A DNA stretch of 64,000 nt, taken from positions 560,001 to 624,000 of the forward strand of contig CM060732.1 in the NCBI GenBank assembly GCA_030704615.1, written 5' to 3'. Origin of the DNA: Takakia lepidozioides (taxonomy: Eukaryota; Streptophyta; Takakiopsida; Takakiales; Takakiaceae). Made by a program: the position numbers and the translations under genes. The notes under the pieces were generated by a model that worked only from the letters and a program-made list of their open reading frames with translations, was not told the origin of the DNA and did not search any database. Below, piece by piece: positions 21,151 through 31,456 of the stretch (position 1 is its first letter; the number at the start of each line of letters is the position of its first letter).

Positions 21151-22985
21151 CAATGAATTATTTCCCCCCATTAAGGGAAAGGTGCTAAGGGAGATCTTAG
21201 TGGCCTGTAGTGTGAAAAGAAGGGGGGTGAATCCCCTTCTGTATAATTCTAATTGTGCTCCCCTCCATTCTAAGTGGAGCAAAAGAAAGAAACGTTGTTC
21301 CAGTCTGTCCAACTGTCATCACTTGGCTGTGGGTTTCCCTCAGCTCCTTCGTGATCAGAGTTCAAGCAATCCTCATCCACGCCGCAGCGGAAGAGAAGAC
21401 ATGGATGGGGAGTCAATTTGTTGTTCACTCTTGGTTCTACCTTTTACACAACATCCCCTACCTGCAGGTACAGCACCAGCTATGCTGGTGCGATGTATTC
21501 AGTGATGCAATCAGCCCTATGTCAGTGATGAAACACTGCCCTTGTGGGCAGTTCCCTTGGTCAGCAACACGTCGGAAGCCCCTTTTTGTAATGAGATCAC
21601 GGTCTAGGTGGATGGGCAGCTCAGATCTGCCATGAACTGCAGGCCCACTAGTTTGATCATTCAGGGTTCATGTCTTCTTGACCTTGGCTCTCCATTTGTC
21701 CATCCCTCATCAATCCTTTCTCCCTTCTTCACTTTTTCTTTCTCTCACACTCTTTTTCTTTCATGTGTGGATTCCTCACTTTTCTCCACAACAGCATGGC
21801 TACGATGCAATGCAATGCACATCCAGCCAGGCATCCAGTGCATCCATCATTGAAGTCAACCTTGGTCACACAAGAGATAATCTGCCCCTCTGTCAGTCTT
21901 TTTCTCTCTCTCTTTCCAGTGACTGGTCCTTGCACTACCTTTCCCTCAAGTGGATCCTGTTTGGTCAAGGTGCTTCACAACCCTTCTACAGATCTCGAAT
22001 CACACACCCTGACAGCTCTCCTTTTCTCCTCAACTTCGAACATCAGTCATTCACATGTTGAGAACACTTCTAGAAATCAGATCCAACCCCAAAACAGCAT
22101 TGACCTTTCTTCCCCATCCACGTCATCCCTTCTTAGCTCTTCAAATCAGTTTCTGAATGACCATCCTTATTTTCCTCATTCCACTAAGCTAGTTCTACAC
22201 TGGCTCCACTGTTTTAACATCCAAGGCTGCCTTGGTTTGCTGGCTGAAGACACTGAAAACAAAGAAAAGGAACACAAGAACAGCAACCATTCTGACCCTG
22301 AGGTGAGATATCCCTGTCCCCTCTCATTTTCCTAATAACAGTGTAACAACAGGTGCATCCATCTCCACCCTATCCTGGTTTGAATTCCAGTGTCTTCATT
22401 CCATTTTTCAAAGGCCTTTTTTACTCCTCACATTTCTGTCCCCTTCAGTAGATACAAGAGACAGTTCCAAAAACTTCACAAAGTCATTCCTAAGTGCCAA
22501 AAAAAGGAAGCCAACACTCTTAGAACTTATCTGTCTTATACTCGTGTGAAGCGGTGGTTCTGCCTGCCAAGCTGGCACCTCACCATCGCTGTCATCAGCC
22601 ATATTCAACGCTTCTCCTCATCTTGATTCCAGTTCTCATCATGTCATGACGGCTTGCTTCATTAGCTGGCAACATCCTTGTGCTTGCCAACCTCTACCCT
22701 ATCCTTCTTCATGTGCACTTCTGCACTAAGGATTGATGTGCTCCTACAGTTCTAAGACAGAAAGCAACTACAAGTCTTTAATTACAGATAACCTGAATCG
22801 CATCCACACCAGCCTGCACTTCTCATGCCCCAACAGCTGTTGCTGCGCTCCATCTCCTCATAACTGTACTCTTCAAGACAATGGCGGCAGCGGTAGTGCA
22901 CCGCTCTCAGCACCTGCTCAGCTTTCAAAATTGATCATTACCACGCAGAAAGAGGCACCGCTTCTCCTTGCACAAAATGCCAAGC
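21151..22985 (+). repeat. Polypurine tract and putative 3' LTR of the Gypsy element
   Basis: After the integrase stop, the purine run GAAAAGAAGGGGGG at about 21208-21223 is followed by TGAATCCCC, the expected start of a 3' LTR. The next 1.7 kb has no coding frame of note and is rich in pyrimidine tracts. No second copy is in the window, so the LTR right end is not defined; palindrome DNA starts at about 23040. Confidence 0.4.
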
Positions 22986-23040
22986 AGATCCCTTAACGAA
23001 CTCACTTTTATTTATTTATTTTTTGCCTTTCACCCCTATG

Positions 23041-24640
23041 GACGCAAATGCGGCGCCGCATTTCAATCCAGCGGCGATGACAAGAGGAAAAAAAAGGTTA
23101 GGGTTATTGTTCTTCCTCTCTATTCCCCCTGTTGTTGGAAATGCGGCGCCGCATTCCATCTAGCGGGGATGACTAGAGAACAACCAAGAAAAAAAAAAAA
23201 AAAACCAACAGATTTTATTTATTTATTTATTATGTTTCTTCCCCACGGCCCCCCTCCATTTTATTTATTTATTTATTGCCTTTCACCCCTATGGACGCAA
23301 ATGCGGCGCCGCATTTCAATCCAGCGGCGATGAGATGAGGAAAAAAAAAGGTTTGGGTTATTTTTTTCCCCCTTCTACCACCTGTTGTTGGAAATGCGGC
23401 GCCGCATTTCCATCCAGCGGGGATGCCTAAAAAGGGAGGAGGGGGGGGGGGGGGGGGCAAAAAATAAAAATAGAAAATTGTCCCCACCCCTATGGACGGA
23501 AATGCGGCACCGCATTTCAATCCAATGGCGATGACAAGAGGAAAACAAACGGTTAGGATTATTATTTTTTCCTCCTTCTACCCCCTGTTGTTGGAAATGC
23601 GGCGCCGCATTTCCATCCAGCGGGGATGACTACGGGCGGGGGGGGGGGTTAAGGGAATAAAATAAAATAAAATAAAATAAAAAATAAATTATCCCCACCC
23701 CTATGGGCGGAAATGCGGCGATGACAAGAGGGAAAAAAACGGTCAGGGTTATTTTTTTTCCCCCTTCTACCCCCTATTGTTGGAAATGCGGCGCCGCATT
23801 TCCATCCAGCGGGGATGACTACGGGCGCGGGGGTGGGGCAAAAAAAAAAATAAAAAAAAAAATTATCCCCACCTTTATGGGCGGAAATGCGGCGCCGCAT
23901 TTCAATACAACGGCGATGACAAGAGGAAAACAAACGGTTAGGACTATTATTTTTCCCCCTTCTACCCCCTGTTGTTGGAAATGCGGCGCCGCATTTCCAT
24001 CCAGCGAGGATGACTACGGGCGCGGGGGTGGGGGAAAAAATAAAAATAAAAATAAAAATTATCCCCACCTTTATGGGCGGAAATGCAGCGCCGCATTTCA
24101 ATACAGCGGCGATGACAAGAGGGAAAAAAACGGTTAGGGTTATTTTTTTTTCCCCCTTCTATCCCTTGTTGTTCGAAATGCGGCGCCGCATTTCCATCCA
24201 GCGGGGATGACTAGAGGGGGGGGGGGGGGGGGGGGGGGGAAAACAAACAAAAATAAAATAAAAACTTTTTTTGTCCCCACCCCTATGGACGGAAATGCGG
24301 CGCCGCATTTCAATTCAGTGGCGATGACAAGAAAAAATAAAGTTAGGGTTGCTTCCCCCCCCCCCCCCCCCTTCTATCCTCTGTTGTTGGAAATGCGGCG
24401 CTGCATTTCCTTCTAGCAGGGATGACAAGAGAAAAAAAGAAAAGAAAAAAAAGAATAGAAACTGAGAGTTTTTTATTTCTTGTTTTCACCCCCTTTGGAT
24501 GGAAATGCGGCACCGCATTTCAATCTAGCGGCGGTGACTAGAGGAAAAAACAATCAGGGGTTATTCCCCCCCCCCACCCTTGTGGTTGAAAATGCGGCGC
24601 CGCAATTCCCATCCAGCGGGGATGACTAGAGGGAAATAAA
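23041..24640. repeat. Higher-order tandem array of GGAAATGCGG palindromes, about 94-bp pairs
   Basis: About 16 palindromes arranged as pairs. The first of each pair is followed by AATCCAGCGGCGATGACAAGAGG, in two parts, the second by CATCCAGCGGGGATGACTA. Distances within pairs are 93-95 bp (23044/23138, 23297/23390, 23498/23593, 23883/23977); distances between pairs vary with poly-A and poly-G runs. The centre dinucleotide is mostly CG here (GGCGCC). Frames translating to NAAPHF or KCGAAFP are artefacts of the palindrome. Confidence 0.9.
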
Positions 24641-24689
24641 AAAAAAACACCGTCAAACGACTTTCAAAGAGCACGGGTGGATGGCAGTC

Positions 24690-25955
24690 GAGACGGAAAT
24701 GCGGCACCGCTTTTCCGTCCCGACTCGCATCCCCCTTTGCACGATGATCATCATTTGGGGAAAAGAGGTGGGCGGGATGAACCTAGCGACGGAAATGCGC
24801 TGCCGCATTTTTGTCCGGACTGACACCTACCGATCACGGAAATGCGGCACCGCATTTCCATCCGGGTTCCCACTGGACCATGCCTTCCTACCATTGTGGA
24901 TGGAAATGCGGTGCCGCATTTCCATCCAAATTGACACCTAAGCATCCTTGATACATGGTGGGATGATAATCTGGTGCCGCATTTCCGTCCGGCTCCCATT
25001 CCACCATGGATTTTTAACAGTCTGAACGGAAATGCGTTGCCGCATTTTCGTCCGGACTGACACCTAAGCATCCCTTAACACCTGGTGGGACGGAAATGCG
25101 GCGCCGCATTTCCGTCTGGGGTCCCACTGCACCATGCCTTTCTACCATTGTGGATGGAAATGCGGTGCCGCATTTCCGTCCTAACTGACACCTAAGTATC
25201 CTTGATACATGGTGGGATGATAATCCGGTGCCGCATTTCCGTCCGGACTGACACCTAAGCATCCCTTAATACCTGGTGGGACAGAAATGCGGTGCCGCAT
25301 TTCCGTCTGGGCTCCAACTGTACGATCCCTGAACAGGTGGTCGGATAGAAATGCGGTGCCGCATTCCCGTCCAGACATTGCTTTCCCGAGAGTCTGGACG
25401 GAAACGCGCCACTGTTTTTCCGTCCGGACTGATAGTGGACCATCCCTTCCTTTCTGGTGGGACGGAAATGCGGTGCCGCGTTTCTTTCCAGAAGACCACT
25501 TCAGTTTGCGTACTTGGCAGTTGAAGGGAAATGCGGCGCCGCATTTCCGTCCGGATTGTCATTGTACCTTTTCTTAATGACAGCTTCGACGGAATTGCGG
25601 TGCCGCATTCCAGGCCCGCTACCACTTACTTTGGCAGACAGGACAGTGAAACGGAAGTGCGGCACCGCATTCCCGTTGAACTTGCCAAACAACCTTTTCT
25701 TCATGATAGGATGGCCGCAAATCCAGCCATCCAGCTCTACCTTCCTGAGAATGGGGACGGAAATGCGGTGCCGTATTTCCGTCCCAGTGGCCCTCCACGC
25801 TTGCCTTCAGTAAAGAGGGTTCACGAAGGGGACGGAAATGCGGTACCGCATTTACCACTGACTGCCATCCACCCTGGCATCTTTATCCTCTTTCGTGATG
25901 CGGTAGGGAGGTATTCTGATCGAACGGCCACTAATGCCGCACCGCATTCGGTCTG
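24690..25955. repeat. Array of GGAAATGCGG palindromes at 63-64 bp spacing
   Basis: About 20 palindromes with dissimilar or only partly repeated spacers. Starts 24838, 24902, 24965, 25028, 25092, 25156, 25219, 25283, 25347, 25400, 25464, 25527, 25591, 25653 give steps of 64, 63, 63, 64, 64, 63, 64, 64, 53, 64, 63, 64, 62. All centres are pyrimidine-purine (TG, CA, CG, TA). The array lies directly upstream of the conserved promoter segment of PM-D. Confidence 0.9.
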
Positions 25956-26221
25956 TTGACTCATAGAGGCTGAAATGGCAGTTGAAGGGGTCATTGCCAA
26001 CACATATTCGGAGGCGGTAATGCCGGACCATTGCATCATCACCTACTGTCCAACAGACACTAGACCTCTATTTCTTCGAATTCAATTTTCCAGTGACGCA
26101 GGGGCCACCTGCCTCACGAGGAGACACGTAGGCCCCGACCTTTCGAATCCATACGGTGCATCTCCGCCGTTTGATGTCATCTTTCGCTGGTGACTCTTTC
26201 ACTGCTCTAACACCCCTTCCA

Positions 26222-27965
26222 ACACCATTCTTTGCCTCATTTCTTCTCTTTAGTTTTTCTTATGTTGCACAGCCTCATAGTGAGGCAGTGGAGGGATCGC
26301 AAGGCTCTGAAGACCCGCAGGACGAAAAGGAGGAAGCTACTGCAGCCCGCACACACCCTCGACCTTCTAGCACGGGTCCTCCTGTCGAGCCTAACCTTGT
26401 GCACTTCATGCTTTGGAAAGGTAAAGGTTTCAAGTCAAAAGCAGCAGAGAACGGGTCCACTTGGCAATTCCTGCCTTTGTGTTTTTGCCTTTGCTGGCAA
26501 GGACCACCACACAACCTTTGTCATCCAATACCATGCGGGCTAGCCCAAACCCTTTCTTCCAAAAGTCCTCTGAAATACTTGCTCCAAGAGGGCACAATAT
26601 CCAGTCCTTCCAGAGGCTCTCCATCTGGAATATCCAAAGATGATCAAATCACATGACCAGTCGGTCCGTTTTCCACGCCTCATGCAATTCTTCCCTTCAC
26701 TTGTCATTGCAAAGAAATCCATCATGGCTACAAATCCTGGAGTGTCTACAGGCTCTTTTGCAGTCGCCTTCCTTAGAGCTTTGGCTTTTAGGCCTTCCAT
26801 TTGCTTGATGTGTGCTAACTTGGCGGCCGGCCGGCCATCCAATGCCCTCAAAAAACTCTCATTCGCACACTGAATCACTGTTTTTGGCTCCAACTTCGGC
26901 CTGCCCTTCATTTCCACTAGCTCGCACGGGTGCCCCCCCGGGAGGTTGAAGAGTGTCTTCTTTGCTGAGTCAGTTTTCACAGCTTTCATAGTAAGAGGGG
27001 TTAGAGGGGATTTTGGTTGGCCACCGAACACTGCATCATCCTTCAGCATTTTTTTGAATTTTGTGTTGCGAGTGTGGCAGTGGGGACCCTAGGCTGCTAA
27101 CTCTTCTGCTGTTGGGCATGCGATCCACCTTCCTCATTCTCAATGGAAACATAGAAGGCGACAGACCCCAGCCAATAGCCTTCTTGGAATGCGAACTTCA
27201 TCTTATTCACATCCCTTGCGAGAGCAAGCCTCACTATCAGGAGGGAGACCATTCGACAGAGTGGAATTCGCAGTGTGCAAGGGAAGACCTTGGTCCTAAG
27301 AACTCTGCCAATGTTGTTGTGAGTCTCCTCCAACATTTGATTCTCTGCACTCTAAAAATCCTCCTGCGACATTTTTGGGGGTGGGGGAAGGGGCTGTTCA
27401 GATGGACCACCCAGAGCCGTGCCTGTATTCTTGGGAATGTAGCCGGGCAGATCACGTGGGAGAATGTAGTCGTCCATACCTCCCCTATTGTCACGAAAGT
27501 CCTATTCCAGGTAGGAGAAGTCGAGCTCCCCATGTTAAGAAACAACACCTTCATCCGCTGAAAGATCGACCAGGACAGGAGTGCTAGAGATCGTCGTCGG
27601 AGCAGCTGCCTGAGCTTTTGCAGAGTTGCCCCCGGTTTCCTTCTGAAACTCCTGCAAGAACTGAGCTTCAACTCGTGGAGGGGTTTTGCTGGAGACTGCT
27701 CTGCCCTTGCTTTCGCCCCCTTCTGCTTCTTACTCTTTGCAAGGGAAGGGGACTCCTCTGTTCTCGTCCGATTCTCCACCGCCCCCGTCTACTTCTTGCT
27801 CTTCGTAGGGGAAGGGGACTGATCTGATGGGGTAGTATATTCCTCAACGACCGCCTGATGCTTCCTGCTCTTTAATTTGCTGGAGAAGGGGACGACCCCA
27901 GTTCTGAAGAAGATGTGGACCTGCATAAACTCAATGGGCCTTCGCTCCAAGGGAAACAAGATAAT
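26222..27965. pseudogene. ParB/methyltransferase gene with an internal inversion (PM-D)
   Basis: Plus strand 26270-26450 encodes EAVEGSQGSEDPQDE, matching exon 2 of PM-B (VDVLEGSQESEEPQ). From about 26452 to 27885 the coding lies on the minus strand: ESPSLAKSKKQ, RAEQSPAKPL, MLEETHNNIGRVL, RIPLCRMVSLLIVR (ParB-like start) and FAFQEGYWLGSVAFYVS, then a jump (the DGNHR part is deleted) to FNLPGGHPCELVEM and the helix leading to WSCDLIIF, where a frameshift destroys DIPDG, and finally GLARMVLDDKGCVVVLASKG and KNTKAGIAKWTR. Plus-strand coding resumes at 27886 with TTPVLKKMWTCINSMGLRS. The joins are consistent with one simple inversion. Where PM-B has a TAG after LPIVR, this copy has leucine, showing the ancestral sense codon. 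Confidence 0.7.
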
Positions 27966-28494
27966 TACCGTACTGCCAAACAGAAACCGGTTGGCATTTG
28001 TAACTGTGGATTGGAATGCGGTGCCAAATTCTACTTATGAATGGGGTCCATTTGATTTCGGCGGCACGGCATCCTTGCAAAGGAATCGCGGACGATGCTG
28101 CAGGAACAGTATTTCAGCACTCAGGAGACTGTGTATGGAGATGAGAATGAGTTTGCAGACGCTGCCCTTCATTGCTTATACTCCACAAGATATTTGATTT
28201 CCCCCCTTACAAGGACTTGCACGAATGAAGATTGGCGGCTCTATGAATGGAGCCGTTTTCAGTTTCCATCTGTGCCATGGAAACCATGCGCCGCTTTTCT
28301 CATCGGACTGTACGTACCCGGTGGAAATAAGGTGCCGCAATTGCTTTCACAGATCCTATGACCGCGGATAAGTACCCTATTCCTGTGGACAATCATTTCT
28401 GAAAAAAATTACTGCTCATGATTTTTTCGGCAGTTACGAGTCTGCTCATGGCTCATGCCGCTTATGGCTCATGGCTCATGAAATAGCAGCCCCC
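27966..28494 (+). other. Remnant of the X1/X2 intergenic region and PM-D terminus
   Basis: 28056-28300 resembles the region between the X genes of PM-B (TTCGGCGGCACGGCATCCTTG, in two parts; GAAGATTG...ATGAA...AGCCGTTT). 28380-28494 matches the PM 3' end (CCTATTCCTGTGGACAATC, then GGCTCATG repeats and AGCAGCCCCC). A half palindrome (AATGCGGTGCCAAATT) lies at about 28016. No intact gene. Confidence 0.55.
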
Positions 28495-30738
28495 GTCTGG
28501 TGGGGGAGAATGGTGGTTTTGAAATATTTTTTATCTGGGAATTCCAACTCTCTCCAAAGAGGGCGAGTCGGGTGGTTTTGAAGTATTTTTTAGCTTTTTC
28601 TTTTATTTTTCTTTCCTCTCTCCCGGAAGACTTGAACTCTCTCCGAAGAGGGAGAGCCGAAGGGAAATTACTCTTCATCTTTTTCATGTCACCTAAGAGA
28701 GTCGTTGACTCCAAGGGATATCAGTGATACCCCCGTAGGGGGATTGTGCGAACCAGAGATTCTGAGTTCTTTTACACTCGAGGCGAGTGTTCCCCATTGG
28801 TCGCCATATATGTAGATGCATATATTGGTACATATTTCTTTTCAGATCGTTTTTTATCTTAAGGCAGACAGTTTAGGCATTGTACTGCCAAAGCAGGGCA
28901 GTTTGTGAGTTATCTGGGAATCACTGGTAAGGCACGTAGGAATTTAGATTATGTCTGAGACGACCATGGAGGAGCTCTGGCGTCAAAATGACCGTAGGGA
29001 GCGGCATTGTCAGCGAGTTAGGCTGCCAATTCGGTACCAGTAACGACAACATGCACCTGATCGAAACAATACATTGCGACTGTTCCAGTCCCGGATTGCG
29101 ATCTCTCTATTCTCCCGCCTTTCAAGTCCAGTAGGAGCACGCGGCGAGGAGTCTTGGCGATTGGAGGAAACAATCTGTACAGCGATGAAATATCGCGACA
29201 AAGTAAGTGCTGCATCGGAGCAAACGACGGGTGAAGGAGCTTCCCGGCGAAGTTTTGAACTCCTCAACGATGCAAAGTGTGTAGGAGGAAACTCCAAATG
29301 ATCTGTGACCCAGTGGCAGGGCCAAAGACCCCCTGGGGGCACCACCAGTATTTTTACTGCCAGGAAGCGGCAGACTCCCTGTATGGCGAAACCATGGAAA
29401 CCAACCAAAGGTGTGGCTTTTCTTCCCCGATTCCCTTGAGATTTTGTGGGAAACTACGGGGCATCTAATTATAATTTTTCACCAAGTTTGAGGATTTTTA
29501 GAGGTGATGAGAGACGGCATCAAATTATCACGCCGGAGGCAGTTGCGAAAGGCGATTAAATGGAATTCTAGTTTATCCAATGGATGAAATCTGGAAATTC
29601 GACCTGCAAGCTGGAGGGATGAAAAGACAACCTAGCGCCAACCGGTCATCCATTGGATGGATGAAAAACCAGATTTATCATTAACACCAAGGTTTTCCAT
29701 CCGTGGTTATTATTTTATGGTGTTATATTGTTTTTAAATTATAGATGCATGTAGGAAATCATAGTTTAAGAATATCCTTCACTAGTTTAAGAGGCCCCAA
29801 AAACACAATAAAAGAAGAGCAGGCTCCTCTTGTTCTTCAATCTAATCTCATTTCCTTGTTTTGGCCTCTTGCTTGTGTAGTTAGTTTTGAGCTTGAGGGA
29901 GCTAGTTCCTAGAGAGTTGAGCTTGTGGCTCTCTAGTATTAGAAGCAAGCATATTGAGAGCAGGATAGTCCTAGCTCAAGGCCTTGTGGCCATTTGAGGC
30001 AAGAAGTAGAGGAAGCGCTCCATGAAGTGGGAGACTTGAGGACGAGTAGGAGTGCCGGAGGAGGACCAAACTTGAGTACCATTCTACCGAGCAATTTAGT
30101 GCATCCCAAGCACCACTTGTTTCAGAGGGTGACTTACCATACATTCTTGACCTTTGAATTCATTCATTTCATTTGTTGTTCAAGCTTTGTCCAAGGAAAG
30201 GACCTTATAAGCATTGTTTGCTAAAAATCTATAAAAACTAACCCTCTTTCAAAGAGGATGTGTGTGCATCTCTATGTACATGTGTGAAAAGCACATGTGT
30301 GAAGCCCCATGAGACAGGGCCTTAGGAATCTAACCCAATTACGTCATGGAAGTGAGGGTGGATGTCCATTATTATGTTTAAGGAGAGGGCGAGCTTGCAT
30401 GAAGTGGCGAAGCTCTTGTCAAATTTCCCTTTCTAGCTTAGTGGCGACGGCCATATTGCATGAGACGGCAAAGCTATCGCCAAAATTTCCATATTATTAA
30501 GATCATATCTATGATTCATAAGCCCCCTGGCCATAGAGGACCATGGGAGGCGTTGCTAACTAACTTATAAGTGGTTAAGCTATTTTGTAGAGGGCTGCCA
30601 AAAAGGGCAGAGCCCAGCACTTAAGTGCCGGCGCCTTAGGCGCCTTTGGGTTGGAGGTCAACCAAGGAGGTTGCCTAGAATCGCCCATGGAGTGGCGCAT
30701 CTAACACGGGTGGCGCGGCCTGCCCCCGTGGGGGGAGG
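28495..30738. other. Unassigned 2.2 kb
   Basis: No recognised domain. 28500-28590 holds a short direct repeat (GGTGGTTTTGAA then TATTTTTTA, twice). 28950-29470 has short frames without a match. 29700-30060 has the look of a plant LTR/leader (AT-rich, then CTTGAGGGAGCTAG and repeated GAGCTTG), but no partner repeat was found. 30600-30720 contains hairpins such as GGCGCCTTAGGCGCC. Confidence 0.35.
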
Positions 30739-30830
30739 GGGGGTGCTATTCTGTGAGCCCAGAGGCATGAGCCTGTGAGCCCAGGAAACCGTGAGCCCAG
30801 CACAGGCTCACGCCACTTCAGCATGCATAC
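30739..30830 (-). repeat. 3' terminal repeats of PM-E
   Basis: GGGGGTGCTATT followed by GTGAGCC/ATGAGCC units (TGTGAGCCCAG, GCATGAGCC, CGTGAGCCCAG) and a CAGGCTCACGCC end. It corresponds to the reversed AATAGCAGCCCCC terminus of PM-A, -B and -D. Confidence 0.6.
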
Positions 30831-31456
30831 AAGGCCTATTTCCACGGGTGTCACCTATTACCGCGGGTTGATCAGCCATTTCCAGGGAATGCAGACTGGA
30901 TGTGATACATCCATTGTATCCATCCTTTCTATCCATTGCATCCATTTAGACGTTATCAACATACCAAGCCCCTGCATTGGAATGTGCCTACGTCGTGAGC
31001 AGGTGCACACTCACATCATCCAAAGCGGATCCTTGCGAAATCTTTTCTTACTCACCACCCTTGCGAACATGCCAGGTATGTGCGGGAGCATCATGGATGC
31101 TCACCAGAATTGAGAATACCTGAACGCTCTTTGATCACGTGGACTTTATCATGATGGATTTACCAAGCATTCTTCTAGCAAGAATGGTTTGGAGACCAAC
31201 GAGCAAATGATGCGAGAATGCTCTACCCGAACCAAAGACGTTTGTTTGTTTTTGCAATGCACACAAGCCTGTGAGCTCCGCAAAACACTAAATAGATTGA
31301 AGGAACAATCCAGGCAGTCCATGCAACCCCCATCTCCAACGATAGTTTGTTCCCATGAATTTGCATCCCATGCACACATTGCAAACATGACAACAAGGAC
31401 ACACAACCATCCCATTTCAAAATTGGCCCCGAATGAAAGCAAAAAAAAACTTCATA
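30831..31456. other. 3' flank of the PM-E gene
   Basis: Nothing recognised apart from short frames without matches. By position it is 3' untranslated and subterminal sequence. Confidence 0.35.

Larger units (their letters stand above)
25960..28494 (+). mobile_element. PM-D: rearranged, internally deleted ParB/methyltransferase element
   Basis: The segment 26115-26185 (CACGAGGAGACAC... TTTCGAA ...GCATCTCCGCCGTTT) matches the upstream region of the PM-B gene at 40655-40715. Plus-strand coding at both flanks encloses a 1.4-kb inverted block (about 26452-27885). Most of the methyltransferase 3' exons and both X genes are missing. The element ends at 28494 with the shared AGCAGCCCCC terminus. Confidence 0.65.

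Noticed and set aside
21678-22335. Plus-strand ORFs of 127-190 codons at 21.7-22.3 kb
   Set aside because: Pyrimidine-rich, Ser/Leu/Phe-biased frames in the putative LTR; no motif and no second copy.
28950-29470. Possible gene near 28950-29470 with short ORFs on both strands
   Set aside because: Frames are short, overlap on opposite strands and show no domain or homologue within the window.
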